DNA from: Staphylococcus nepalensis
GTDB taxonomy: Bacteria > Bacillota > Bacilli > Staphylococcales > Staphylococcaceae
NCBI RefSeq assembly: GCF_014635045.1
Contig: NZ_BMCF01000001.1
Location: 434,001 to 498,000 of the forward strand
Length of the DNA stretch: 64,000 bases
Reading direction: 5' to 3'
The notes below the pieces were generated by a model. That model did no database searches. It was not told the DNA's origin and saw only the letters and a list, made by a program, of their open reading frames with translations. Each line of letters opens with the position of its first letter. Position 1 is the first letter of the stretch. Positions 57,093 through 64,000 of this stretch are shown here, in pieces. Both the position numbers and the translations under genes were made by a program.

Positions 57093-58307
57093 ATGTCAAT
57101 CTTATTTGCCTTTACAGGTATAATTTTTGCATTATTTATCGCTTTTCTATTTAGTTACAATAGAAAAGCAATTGATTTTAAAAAACCACTCGTGATGTTA
57201 ATCGTTCAAATCGTTATCGTGTTATTTATGATGAACACGACTATTGGTTTAACCATATTAACGGGGTTAGGTTCATTTTTTGAAGAATTAATTAATATTA
57301 GTAAAGCGGGCATCGACTTTGTATTCGGTGGTTTACAAAATAAAGGCGCTTCAACATTCTTTATTACAGTGTTATTACCTTTAGTATTTATTTCCGTGTT
57401 AATCGGAGTATTAAATTATTTTAAAATTCTTCCATTTATTATTAAATATGTAGGTATTATCATTAATAAAATCACACGCATGGGTCGTCTCGAAAGTTAC
57501 TTTGCTATTTCAACTTCTATGCTAGGACAACCAGAAGTTTACCTAACAATCAAAGAAATGATTCCTAAATTATCTAAAGCTAAATTATATACGATTACAA
57601 CTTCCGGTATGAGTGCTGTGAGCATGGCTATGTTAGGTTCGTATATGCAAATGATCGAACCTAAATATGTTGTGACTGCTGTTATGTTAAATATTTTCAG
57701 TGCCTTAATTATCGCAAGCGTAATCAATCCTTATAAATCAGACGACAGCGATGTAGAAATCTCTAACTTAACCGCTGATGAAAATATTTCCAATAATGCT
57801 AAAGCAAAGCCTAAAAAAATACCCTTCTTCCAGATGATTGGTGATAGTGCAACGGATGGTTTTAAAATTGCCGTAAGTGTTGCTATTATGCTGCTTGCAT
57901 TCATTTCTCTGATGGAAGCAATCACAGTATTATTTAACTTTGTAGGCTTAGATTTTAAACAATTAATCGGTTTTATCTTTGCGCCTATTGCATTTATTAT
58001 TGGTATACCATGGAGCGAAGCAGTTCAAGCCGGTTCATTGATGGCGACAAAGTTAATCACGAACGAGTTTGTTGCTATGTTAGATTTCCAAAAATTAGCT
58101 GGTGATTTAACACAACGTACACAAGGTATCATTTCTGTATACCTTGTTAGTTTCGCTAACTTTGGTACAGTAGGTATTATTGTTGGTGCAATTAAAGGCT
58201 TTAGTAATGAACAAGGCAATAAAGTAGCATCGTTTGCCTTACGTCTACTTCTAGGCTCTACACTAGCTTCAATTATCTCTGCATCAATGATTGGTTTAGT
58301 TTTATAA
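57093..58307 (+). CDS. Concentrative nucleoside transporter (NupC/CNT family)
   Basis: A 404-residue membrane protein. GLQNKGASTFFITVLLPLVF near residue 82, then SMLGQPEVYLTIKEM and SYLVSFANFGTVGIIVGAIK-like VSFANFGTVGIIVGAI near residue 350 are the CNT substrate and gate segments. In this operon it probably imports pseudouridine (inference). ATG at 57093 was chosen over GTG at 57084 because TAGGTGA is 5 nt upstream of it. Confidence 0.88.
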   Translation: MSILFAFTGIIFALFIAFLFSYNRKAIDFKKPLVMLIVQIVIVLFMMNTTIGLTILTGLGSFFEELINISKAGIDFVFGGLQNKGASTFFITVLLPLVFISVLIGVLNYFKILPFIIKYVGIIINKITRMGRLESYFAISTSMLGQPEVYLTIKEMIPKLSKAKLYTITTSGMSAVSMAMLGSYMQMIEPKYVVTAVMLNIFSALIIASVINPYKSDDSDVEISNLTADENISNNAKAKPKKIPFFQMIGDSATDGFKIAVSVAIMLLAFISLMEAITVLFNFVGLDFKQLIGFIFAPIAFIIGIPWSEAVQAGSLMATKLITNEFVAMLDFQKLAGDLTQRTQGIISVYLVSFANFGTVGIIVGAIKGFSNEQGNKVASFALRLLLGSTLASIISASMIGLVL

Positions 58308-58311
58308 AATA

Positions 58312-58358
58312 AAAGACGATGGGTAGATTGGTTTATCACCAACCGCCCTCGTCTTTTT
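58312..58358. terminator. Bidirectional terminator, pseudouridine operon and PSM-beta gene
   Basis: AAAGACGA..GGG pairs with CCC..TCGTCTTT over the TTGGTTTATCACCAA inner hairpin, followed by T7. It ends both convergent transcripts. Confidence 0.88.
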
Positions 58359-58493
58359 TTACGAGTTAAAAAAACCTAAGATGAAGTCAGCGCCTTTAGC
58401 TAATGCATCAGCAATGCTAGTTCCCATTGTTATCCAATCAGCGTTTAAACCTGCTTTTACCGCTTCACTGATTGCGTTTACGAAATTAGACAT
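58359..58493 (-). CDS. Beta-class phenol-soluble modulin
   Basis: A 44-residue peptide, too short for usual gene-calling cut-offs. It has no signal peptide, starts [20 protein letters not shown], continues with [20 protein letters not shown] and ends NS. The pattern (amphipathic helix, AVKAG.N.DW, GTSI near residue 24, and a glycine-phenylalanine-rich end) matches PSM-beta and SLUSH/gonococcal-growth-inhibitor peptides. These are exported by the Pmt ABC transporter and act on biofilms and membranes. AGAGGTG is 7 nt before the ATG. A single copy is present, unlike the usual tandem pair, and an AgrA-type repeat lies at 58587-58616. Confidence 0.85.
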   Translation of the reverse strand: MSNFVNAISEAVKAGLNADWITMGTSIADALAKGADFILGFFNS

Positions 58494-58863
58494 TTAATAC
58501 ACCTCTTTCTCTATCACCTTTTATTCAAAGGTTGTTTACTTTCAACTAAATTGTAATACAAAAAAATAATATTGTTGTAGACGTTTCTTAACTTACGCTT
58601 TTTTATTCCTAATCGTCAATGCAACTCTTTTTAAATGAATAATATTTCCTATTTGTAACATTGAATCTTTAAAAATAATTATTTCTTTTATCCAAATGCA
58701 TTATGTAATTTTTTATAGCGAATAAGCATTTAAAAACAATCTTTAATAAATTAACACAAAATAAGAGCGAGACAGAAACCCTAAAAAATTTCACGCCCCG
58801 CCCTACTCAAATATTCTTAAAAAAGTTATTATGTCTTAATATAAATATTTATCATTTTATTCT
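58494..58863. other. Intergenic region with PSM-beta promoter
   Basis: A 370-base gap. It holds the PSM-beta leader and AgrA-type repeat (58587-58616). The rest, up to the EIICB stop, is AT-rich, with a GC-rich 58767-58803 stretch (GAGCGAGACAGAAACC ... CGCCCCGCCC) that resembles other staphylococcal terminator-like repeats but does not fold well. Confidence 0.45.
58587..58616 (-). promoter_or_regulatory. AgrA-type direct repeat of PSM-beta
   Basis: On the minus strand ACGATTAGG, a 12-base spacer, and TAAGTTAAG. AgrA binds two 9-bp direct repeats like ACAGTTAAG spaced by 12; the second copy matches fully, the first at 7 of 9. It lies 94-123 bp before the PSM-beta ATG, with TATTAT about 15 bp downstream as a candidate -10. 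Confidence 0.6.
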
Positions 58864-60402
58864 TTATGATTGATTGCTCTCTAACAACGCTTCCACTTCA
58901 TTTTTAATTGTTGTGACATGGGGACCATAAACGATTTGTACGCCGTTTCCTTTTTGTATGACACCTTTAGCCTCTGTAGAATTAAGTATTTGTTTATCTA
59001 CTGGGTCATCCGTTTTTAATGTCACTCTTAATCTTGTAGCACAACAATCAACAATATCTATATTTTCTTTTCCTCCTAACCCTTTAATGATTGTTTTAGC
59101 ACGATCTGTAGCTTGAACTGTTTCTATGGCTGCTTCGTCTTCACGACCAGGGGTTTTAAAATTAAATTTACTAATTAAGAATCTAAAAATAGCATAATAA
59201 ATCATAAACCAAACGATACCTATAGGGATAACCCATAAGAAGTTTGTCTTAGCATTGCCTTGTAATACACCAAATAATAAAAAGTCTATAAAGCCACCAC
59301 TAAACGTTTGACCAATCGTAATGTTAAATATGTCAGCCATCATAAATGCTAAGCCATCTAAAAAAGCATGAATGACATATAATACAGGTGCAACAAATAA
59401 AAAGCTAAATTCTAAAGGTTCTGTAATGCCTGTTAAAAATGACGTTAATGCAGCTGATAACATTAAACCTCCTACGACTTTTTTATGTTTCGGTTTAGCA
59501 GTATGATAAATTGCTAATGCTGCGCCACAGAGACCGAACATCATCGTAATAAAACGCCCTGACATATAACGCGAAACGCCTGAATAATATTTAGTCACGT
59601 CTGGGTCGCCTAACTGAGCAAAGAATATATTTTGTGTTCCTTGTACGAGATGGCCTTTGACCTCTAATGAGCCACCTAATGCAGTTTGCCAAAATGGTAA
59701 ATAGAATATATGGTGTAAGCCAAATGGGCCCAACAACCTCAATATAAAACCAAAGAAGAAAGTGCCAATTACACCTGTTTTATCTACAATACCACCAACA
59801 CCAAAAATCCATCCTTGTATCGTTGGCCAAATAAAAAACATAATGACTCCAAGTATAATAGAAGCGATAGCTGTAATAATTGGAACAAAGCGAGATCCTC
59901 CAAAGAATCCTAAATACGAAGGTAATGCTATTTTATGATATTTGTTATGTAAAAGCGCTGTCATAACACCCGTTATAATACCGCCAAATACACCCGTTTC
60001 TACCGTTTGAATACCCAGCACCATACTTTGGCCTTCTTCAGCTAAATTTCCTTTAGCTAAAGTCTCTGTAATGGTTAACAAGCCATTCATAGAAGCATTC
60101 ATAATTAAGAAACCTAACATCGCAGCTAATCCTGCAGTGCCTTTATCACTTTTAGCCAAGCCTATTGCAACACCAATGGCAAAAATAACAGGTAGGTTTT
60201 GAAATACAATATTACCTGCAGAAGACATCAGTACGAATATATTTTGTAATAAAGCAATATCCAACATAGGGTAAGCTTTAATGGTATTAGGATTACTTAA
60301 TGCACCACCAATGCCTAATAATAATCCAGCTGCTGGTAAGATAGCGATAGGTAACATAAATGATTTACCAAACTGTTGTGCCCTCTCGAACAATTTACTC
60401 AT
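58864..60402 (-). CDS. PTS glucose-family EIICB
   Basis: A 512-residue two-domain permease. EIIC (about 1-410) starts SFMLPIAILPAAGLLLGIGG and has LLGPFGLHHIFYLPFW and TGITEPLEFSFLFVAP; EIIB (about 430-512) has phospho-Cys in DCCATRLRVTLKTDD. It lacks EIIA, so it borrows one from another glucose-type system. Resembles the S. aureus protein labelled arbutin-like IIBC; alpha- or beta-glucosides are possible substrates. AGGAGG precedes the ATG. A partial cre lies about 90 bp upstream. Confidence 0.85.
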   Translation of the reverse strand: MSKLFERAQQFGKSFMLPIAILPAAGLLLGIGGALSNPNTIKAYPMLDIALLQNIFVLMSSAGNIVFQNLPVIFAIGVAIGLAKSDKGTAGLAAMLGFLIMNASMNGLLTITETLAKGNLAEEGQSMVLGIQTVETGVFGGIITGVMTALLHNKYHKIALPSYLGFFGGSRFVPIITAIASIILGVIMFFIWPTIQGWIFGVGGIVDKTGVIGTFFFGFILRLLGPFGLHHIFYLPFWQTALGGSLEVKGHLVQGTQNIFFAQLGDPDVTKYYSGVSRYMSGRFITMMFGLCGAALAIYHTAKPKHKKVVGGLMLSAALTSFLTGITEPLEFSFLFVAPVLYVIHAFLDGLAFMMADIFNITIGQTFSGGFIDFLLFGVLQGNAKTNFLWVIPIGIVWFMIYYAIFRFLISKFNFKTPGREDEAAIETVQATDRAKTIIKGLGGKENIDIVDCCATRLRVTLKTDDPVDKQILNSTEAKGVIQKGNGVQIVYGPHVTTIKNEVEALLESNQS

Positions 60403-60492
60403 ATGATTAACCTCCTAATTACCATCAATATACAGTTAAAGAAAATATTAATCAATGGTTTTTTATATTATGAAAAACTTTTTCAAAAAATA

Positions 60493-60508
60493 TTGAAAAC
60501 GCTTCTTT
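60493..60508 (+). promoter_or_regulatory. Partial cre-like site before EIICB gene
   Basis: TTGAAAACGCTTCTTT keeps the TGAAAACGCTT core and mismatches the right arm. Weak on its own, but it precedes a PTS gene. Confidence 0.4.
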
Positions 60509-60523
60509 GAAACATAAAAAATA

Positions 60524-60568
60524 AGAGAGATAGAAATTATATTTTTAAAATATAATTTCTATCTCTCT
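60524..60568. terminator. Perfect 22-bp stem terminator after argF
   Basis: The arm AGAGAGATAGAAATTATA (plus TTTT) is followed by one T and its exact 22-base complement, ending at CTCT with GTTT beyond. The loop is too short to stay closed at the top, so the lower stem is the functional part. Confidence 0.75.
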
Positions 60569-60630
60569 GTTTCTACAGTAATGCATCTGCTTATACGTCG
60601 CTTTTAAAACTTACTTTGCGCTCATATTAT

Positions 60631-61605
60631 TTAAAATATATCGCCCAAAGTTCCTGCCATTATAGCTTTAATCGAATGTAATCTATTTTCTGCTTGTTCG
60701 AATACAACAGAATGTTTACCTTTAAAAACTGCATCTGTTATTTCCATTTCTGTTAATCCATGCGTTTTATAAATTTGTTGTCCTACTTCTGTGTGTACAT
60801 CATGAAATGCTGGCAAACAATGCATCACAATAACATTTGGATTCATAGTATTGACGAGCATGGCTTCATTAATCTGGTATGGAAGTAAATCATTAATACG
60901 TTGCGTTTGAACAGATTCATCTTCTCCCATTGAAAACCATACATCAGTATATATCGCATCCGTTTTATAAACAGCTTGTTGGATATTATCTGTAATTAAG
61001 ATTTGACTACCTGATTGTAATGCGTAAGTTTCAGCAAGTTTTTGTATATCTTGATGTGGAAATAATGATTCAGGTGCTGCAATATGAATATTTACACCTA
61101 ATATTGCTCCAGTAACTAACAAATCATGCGCGACGTTGTTTCTTGCATCACCTACATAAGTCAAAGTCTTGCCTTGTAATGTACCTAAACTTTCTTTTAA
61201 AGTATAAAAATCTGCAACCATTTGCGTTGGATGCCACTCATTCGTTAAACCATTCCACACTGGCACATTTGCATGTTGTGCTATGTTTTCTACATCACTT
61301 TGATGGTGTCCTCTAAATTCAATACCATCATACATACTTCCTAATACTTTTGCAGTATCTTCGGTAGATTCTTTAACGCCTAAATGAATATCACCTTGGC
61401 CAAAATGTTCTGGGAAAGCACCTAAATCATTTGCTGCCACACTAAACGCTGCGCGTGTTCTTGTAGATGGCTTTTCAAATAATAAAGCAATATTTTTCCC
61501 TTTAAGATATGGATGTGGGATACCTCGTTTTTTCTTCTCTTTAAGTTCTCCAGTAAAATCGATTAAAGTTACGAGCTCATCTAAAGAAAAGTCACATGTT
61601 TTCAA
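60631..61605 (-). CDS. argF: Ornithine carbamoyltransferase; true N-terminus probably further upstream
   Basis: At least 324 residues of OTC, which joins ornithine and carbamoyl phosphate to citrulline. [10 protein letters not shown] binds carbamoyl phosphate, HPTQMVADF and HCLPAFHD (ornithine site) are intact. The only standard start is a TTG at 61605, but the 19 codons before it continue the family N-terminus ([15 protein letters not shown]) in the same frame with no ATG, GTG or TTG. ATT at 61662 has a well-placed GGAGTG 7 nt upstream, which would give 343 residues. A lost G in the TTGGGGCG run (ATG at 61669 in another frame) is the other explanation. No arcABC neighbours, so either biosynthetic or an orphan. 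Confidence 0.85.
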   Translation of the reverse strand: MKTCDFSLDELVTLIDFTGELKEKKKRGIPHPYLKGKNIALLFEKPSTRTRAAFSVAANDLGAFPEHFGQGDIHLGVKESTEDTAKVLGSMYDGIEFRGHHQSDVENIAQHANVPVWNGLTNEWHPTQMVADFYTLKESLGTLQGKTLTYVGDARNNVAHDLLVTGAILGVNIHIAAPESLFPHQDIQKLAETYALQSGSQILITDNIQQAVYKTDAIYTDVWFSMGEDESVQTQRINDLLPYQINEAMLVNTMNPNVIVMHCLPAFHDVHTEVGQQIYKTHGLTEMEITDAVFKGKHSVVFEQAENRLHSIKAIMAGTLGDIF

Positions 61606-61662
61606 AAAACTTTTTCCTTTAAATGATTGTAGTTTTTTTAAATTTGTTGTGTACGCCCCAAT
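61606..61662 (-). other. Coding extension of argF lacking a normal start codon
   Basis: In the argF frame it reads ATT at 61662, then [18 protein letters not shown], joined without stop to the TTG at 61605. Ornithine carbamoyltransferases begin with this [12 protein letters not shown] helix, so the segment is under coding constraint. See argF. Confidence 0.65.
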
Positions 61663-61975
61663 GTCATCACTCCAATGTTTTTATAAGGTTAATATACATA
61701 TTAAACCTAAATAAACTATAAATCAAGAATAAATATACTTTTTATTGCATATTATTTAAAAATGAAGTTAGCTTTTTCTTTTAAAAATATAAATAACCTC
61801 CCAAATGGTACATACCATTCTACACTGAAGTCCTATTTTATAACGTTTGAGGGATAAAAATTTTTAAGCATAAACACTGAGGCAGTTATTTTTTAGGTTA
61901 TGATTTAATGCGCTTATTTTTAAAATTTTATAGTATATTGCATACATAATAGTTAATCCATGGAGGTGAACATCT
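61663..61975. other. Intergenic region between argF and a small peptide gene
   Basis: A 313-base gap between divergent argF and the peptide gene. Holds an ARG-box-like stretch (AAGTATATTTATTCTTG on the minus strand, 61724-61740), an inverted repeat AATGGTA-CA-TACCATT (61804-61819), and the peptide promoter (TATAGTAT near 61930). No other ORF seen. Confidence 0.5.
61724..61740 (-). promoter_or_regulatory. Candidate ARG box upstream of argF
   Basis: The stretch fits TGAATWWWWATTCA at about 11 of 14 positions and lies 62-78 bp before the ATT. Suggests ArgR/AhrC control but is weak. Confidence 0.35.
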
Positions 61976-62050
61976 ATGTTAGATTTACTATTGTCTACTT
62001 TTAAACAAATTGCTGCTCAATTCGTTTCAGGCGGTTTTCAAGAAAAATAA
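61976..62050 (+). CDS. 24-residue PSM-alpha-like amphipathic peptide
   Basis: A short ORF with a strong ribosome site (TGGAGGTGA, 6 nt before the ATG) and its own terminator. The peptide begins MLDLLLSTFKQIAAQF and ends VSGGFQEK. It has no signal sequence or cysteine, and hydrophobic residues recur every 3-4 positions, so it can form one amphipathic helix. Length, N-terminal formyl-Met start and composition resemble PSM-alpha and delta-type toxins (compare the IxxLIxQFTxK end of PSM-alpha). A type I toxin or a leader peptide are alternatives; no antisense RNA is visible. I recognise no exact homologue. Confidence 0.55.
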   Translation: MLDLLLSTFKQIAAQFVSGGFQEK

Positions 62051-62112
62051 CTACATTTTTAACCACTCTGTCTCAAAAATTTGCGTAATCATATCTTAAA
62101 GTAAATACAAAA

Positions 62113-62160
62113 AACAGGAACACGATATCCAATTTCATCAAATTGATATTGTGTTCCCGC
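62113..62160. terminator. Terminator between peptide gene and MFS gene
   Basis: GGAACACGATATCCAATTT pairs with AAATTGATATTGTGTTCC, followed by CGCTTTATAT; A5 precedes it for the opposite strand. Confidence 0.8.
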
Positions 62161-62257
62161 TTTATATACCTTATTTAAAAATAAATAATCCAGTACCGTC
62201 TCACTTCAATTACATATTTTTTGAATGCTAAAGCCTATCGCTTTAATTGGTTTATTT

Positions 62258-63514
62258 TTAATTATGCAAAACATCGGCCTTAGTGCGTGCACGTTCTTCT
62301 GGTGTTTTTAAGAAACGTGTCATAATGGCGCTGGCAACATATAATCCAAATATCAAGTACATCATGCCTTGAACACCAATACTACTATAAAATAATGCTA
62401 CTAAACCTGGACCAGCAAAAACGCAAAGACCTGCGCCTAAATTTAAAATTGCCATAGCTGGCCCTTTATCACCATCATGTACAAGTGACGGAACAAGTGC
62501 AGAAATAGGAACAAACCCTGCTAAACACACACCCCATAAAAAGCCTACTGTACCAACAATAAAGACGTTGCCTGTAAATAATTCAGGTACAAAGTAAAGA
62601 CCTAATGTAAATACTGCACACCCAATACCACCGATATAAGAAATTGTATTTTTCCAACCTATTTTATCGCTTAAAGCGCCAAATATGAGGTTAAATATGA
62701 TATTAGCTATAAAAATTGTTCCCCAAATATTTAACCAAGTTGTTGTTGCAATGCCTTTAGACGCTAAATAAATTGGTAAGAATAATGGGAAGGCATATTG
62801 TGCTGCTTGGTTAATTACTCTGACAACGCATGCCACTGCAACACGTGGTTCTCTTTTTAATATTGTGATACCTGCCAAAATCTCACTGATATGTTCTTTA
62901 AACCCGTGCCCTTTTTCTTCAACTATGAACTGATCTCTATTGACAAATACAGCTAAAAACGTACCTAATAGCACCCAAACAATCGCAGTCCACAATGTAA
63001 AGAAATGACCGAATAATTGAATCGCTAACGAAGAATAGAATGATCCTAAGACGCTTAATCCCCCTGTAAATACAAACCAGAACCAACCTACAGCTGCACC
63101 TAATCTTTTTTGTGGAGAGCGGTAAGCCACCCACACTAAAAAGGAATAAGCAAATAGCGGGTAGCCAAAACCTCTTATAGCGTAAGATGGGATCATGATG
63201 TTGTAATCCATTGTCGGAATGGCAAATCCAACAAATATCACATGTCCAATAATATATAATCCCGTACCTAACAACATTACTTTTCTCGGGCCGATAATTT
63301 CAACCAACACACCTGATAACCAAGAACCAATCGCTATCGTCACACCATAACATGTAGTCAAAATCGCTGTCTGTTGTACAGATAATCCATTTTCATGTAA
63401 ATATGGACTAATCCAAGCTAATTCTAACCCATCGCCCATCATAAAAATCAATACACCAATATACCCCCATAACAAAGTTGGTGGCATACCTATTTTAGTC
63501 AGTTTATCACTCAT
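62258..63514 (-). CDS. MFS polyol permease (RbtT/DalT/CsbX type)
   Basis: A 418-residue, 12-helix transporter beginning MSDKLTKIGMPPTLLWGYIGVLIFMMGDGLELAW (key block GVLIFMMGDGLELAWISPYL). Motif A is partly kept (GVLVEIIGPRKVM). The start block and length match the ribitol/arabinitol transporter group that includes B. subtilis CsbX. No polyol dehydrogenase is inside the window. ATG at 63514 was chosen because AAGGGGTG is 6-8 nt upstream. A perfect cre at 63581-63596 suggests catabolite repression. Confidence 0.85.
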   Translation of the reverse strand: MSDKLTKIGMPPTLLWGYIGVLIFMMGDGLELAWISPYLHENGLSVQQTAILTTCYGVTIAIGSWLSGVLVEIIGPRKVMLLGTGLYIIGHVIFVGFAIPTMDYNIMIPSYAIRGFGYPLFAYSFLVWVAYRSPQKRLGAAVGWFWFVFTGGLSVLGSFYSSLAIQLFGHFFTLWTAIVWVLLGTFLAVFVNRDQFIVEEKGHGFKEHISEILAGITILKREPRVAVACVVRVINQAAQYAFPLFLPIYLASKGIATTTWLNIWGTIFIANIIFNLIFGALSDKIGWKNTISYIGGIGCAVFTLGLYFVPELFTGNVFIVGTVGFLWGVCLAGFVPISALVPSLVHDGDKGPAMAILNLGAGLCVFAGPGLVALFYSSIGVQGMMYLIFGLYVASAIMTRFLKTPEERARTKADVLHN

Positions 63515-63580
63515 TTCACACACCCCTTATATAAAACATCCAATCATTTATATATATTGGATTATCTAAAATTAAAATAC

Positions 63581-63596
63581 TTGGAAACGCTTTCAA
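63581..63596. promoter_or_regulatory. Perfect cre site of the polyol permease
   Basis: TTGGAAACGCTTTCAA matches cre fully and is nearly palindromic, 67 bp before the permease ATG. Confidence 0.8.
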
Positions 63597-63789
63597 ATAT
63601 TATCATTATATTATTACATTTTTTCTATTAATGCAAATTTATTTTCGTTTGTTTTCGTTTATGAATAAATGATTTTCGAATTACGAAAATATCGTTTTAT
63701 GTCATAGATTAAATACAAAGATACCAATATCTATGCTATCTAAATTGAAATATAAATAATATATTTTTTATAAACAATTGAAAATTCTA

Positions 63790-63805
63790 TTGAAAACGGT
63801 TACAA
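63790..63805 (+). promoter_or_regulatory. Perfect cre site of the lactate permease
   Basis: TTGAAAACGGTTACAA matches all 16 cre positions, 69-84 bp before the permease start. Confidence 0.8.
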
Positions 63806-63873
63806 TGTATATTATTTAGTCATCATATGACTAGATGATTATTGATTATATGAATAAGGGAGTTTTATATAAA

Positions 63874-64000
63874 ATGATGTTATTAGTCGCTTTCAGTGCA
63901 GTAATTGTACCTTTTATATTTCTAGTACTTTTACGCATGTCTGCTTTAAAAGGAATGATTATTAGTGCTGTCGTAGTTACTGTTTTAGGGATATTTGTAT
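63874..64000 (+). CDS. L-lactate permease family protein, 3' part outside window
   Basis: The first 42 codons are visible. MMLLVAFSAVIVPFIFLVLL is a membrane helix, then RMSALKGMIISAVVVTVLGI follows. The 'RMSALKGM' turn between the first two helices is typical of the LctP/LldP family (short loop with Lys-Gly-Met). AAGGGAG lies 11 nt before ATG 63874; a second ATG is at 63877. Lactate uptake fits the strong cre site upstream. The assignment rests on a short stretch. Confidence 0.6.
   Translation, partial: MMLLVAFSAVIVPFIFLVLLRMSALKGMIISAVVVTVLGIFV

Larger units (their letters stand above)
63524..63873. other. Divergent promoter region with two perfect cre sites
   Basis: A 350-base gap between the polyol permease (minus) and the lactate permease (plus). 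It has one perfect cre near each gene and a TTTCG-rich stretch around 63640-63700 with ATTTTCGAATTACGAAAAT (19 bases, near-palindrome) at 63671-63689. Confidence 0.65.

Noticed and set aside
61820..61930. AgrA repeats before the 24-residue peptide (GCAGTTATT, AGGTTATG)
   Set aside because: The spacing is about 14 rather than 21 bases centre to centre and matches are partial.

Overview
This window is a low-G+C Firmicute chromosome, almost certainly a coagulase-negative Staphylococcus near the S. saprophyticus/xylosus group. The grounds are a V8-type glutamyl endopeptidase, a seven-gene urease operon, an FhuD2-type siderophore lipoprotein, beta-class phenol-soluble modulin, an Msr-type ABC-F protein and many CcpA cre sites. 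The species is not fixed by the sequence alone. I see no tRNA, rRNA, prophage, insertion sequence or CRISPR array. Nearly every gene is ordinary core or accessory metabolism, and most of the novelty lies in short ORFs and regulatory DNA.

Layout. 1-9 kb: end of a nucleoside hydrolase, a frameshifted DMT exporter, a TetR/SdrM-like MFS efflux pair with a perfect 32-bp palindrome, secreted V8-like protease, flavin oxidoreductase, UPF0291, fructosamine kinase, pyrD and a universal stress protein. 9-13.5 kb: HAD phosphatase, MarR regulator, an Msr-like ABC-F ribosomal protection gene with a macrolide-sensing leader peptide and attenuator, and FhuD2-like lipoprotein. 13.7-24.7 kb: a urease super-locus, with nickel ABC transporter nikABCDE and a urea channel on the minus strand, divergent from ureABCEFGD. 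25-36 kb: YkvI transporter, thioesterase, a TetR-controlled ABC-2 exporter, a second TetR/MFS pair with matching operators, metY, and a two-part ThrE exporter.

35.5-51 kb: a mannose/fructose PTS locus (manR, EIIBCA, manA, ROK kinase), an atypical lactate dehydrogenase, a MetQ lipoprotein behind a SAM-I riboswitch, a ketopantoate-reductase-like gene with a thioesterase, and an ascorbate-type PTS (UlaABC plus a PRD regulator) next to a TIM-barrel protein. 51-55 kb: two zinc-ribbon membrane proteins (one TcaA-like) and a coiled-coil membrane protein. 55-64 kb: pseudouridine catabolism (HTH-fused kinase, PsuG, CNT transporter), a PSM-beta gene with an AgrA-type direct repeat, a glucose-family PTS EIICB, argF with no normal start codon for its conserved N-terminus, an unreported 24-residue PSM-alpha-like peptide, a polyol-type MFS transporter and the start of a lactate permease.

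How the parts work together. Urea is imported by Yut and hydrolysed by a Ni-urease that NikABCDE supplies with metal. At least eight cre-like sites, four of them perfect matches to the consensus, tie the sugar, nucleoside, polyol, lactate and protease genes to CcpA. The PSM peptides and protease suggest a quorum-controlled secreted arsenal.
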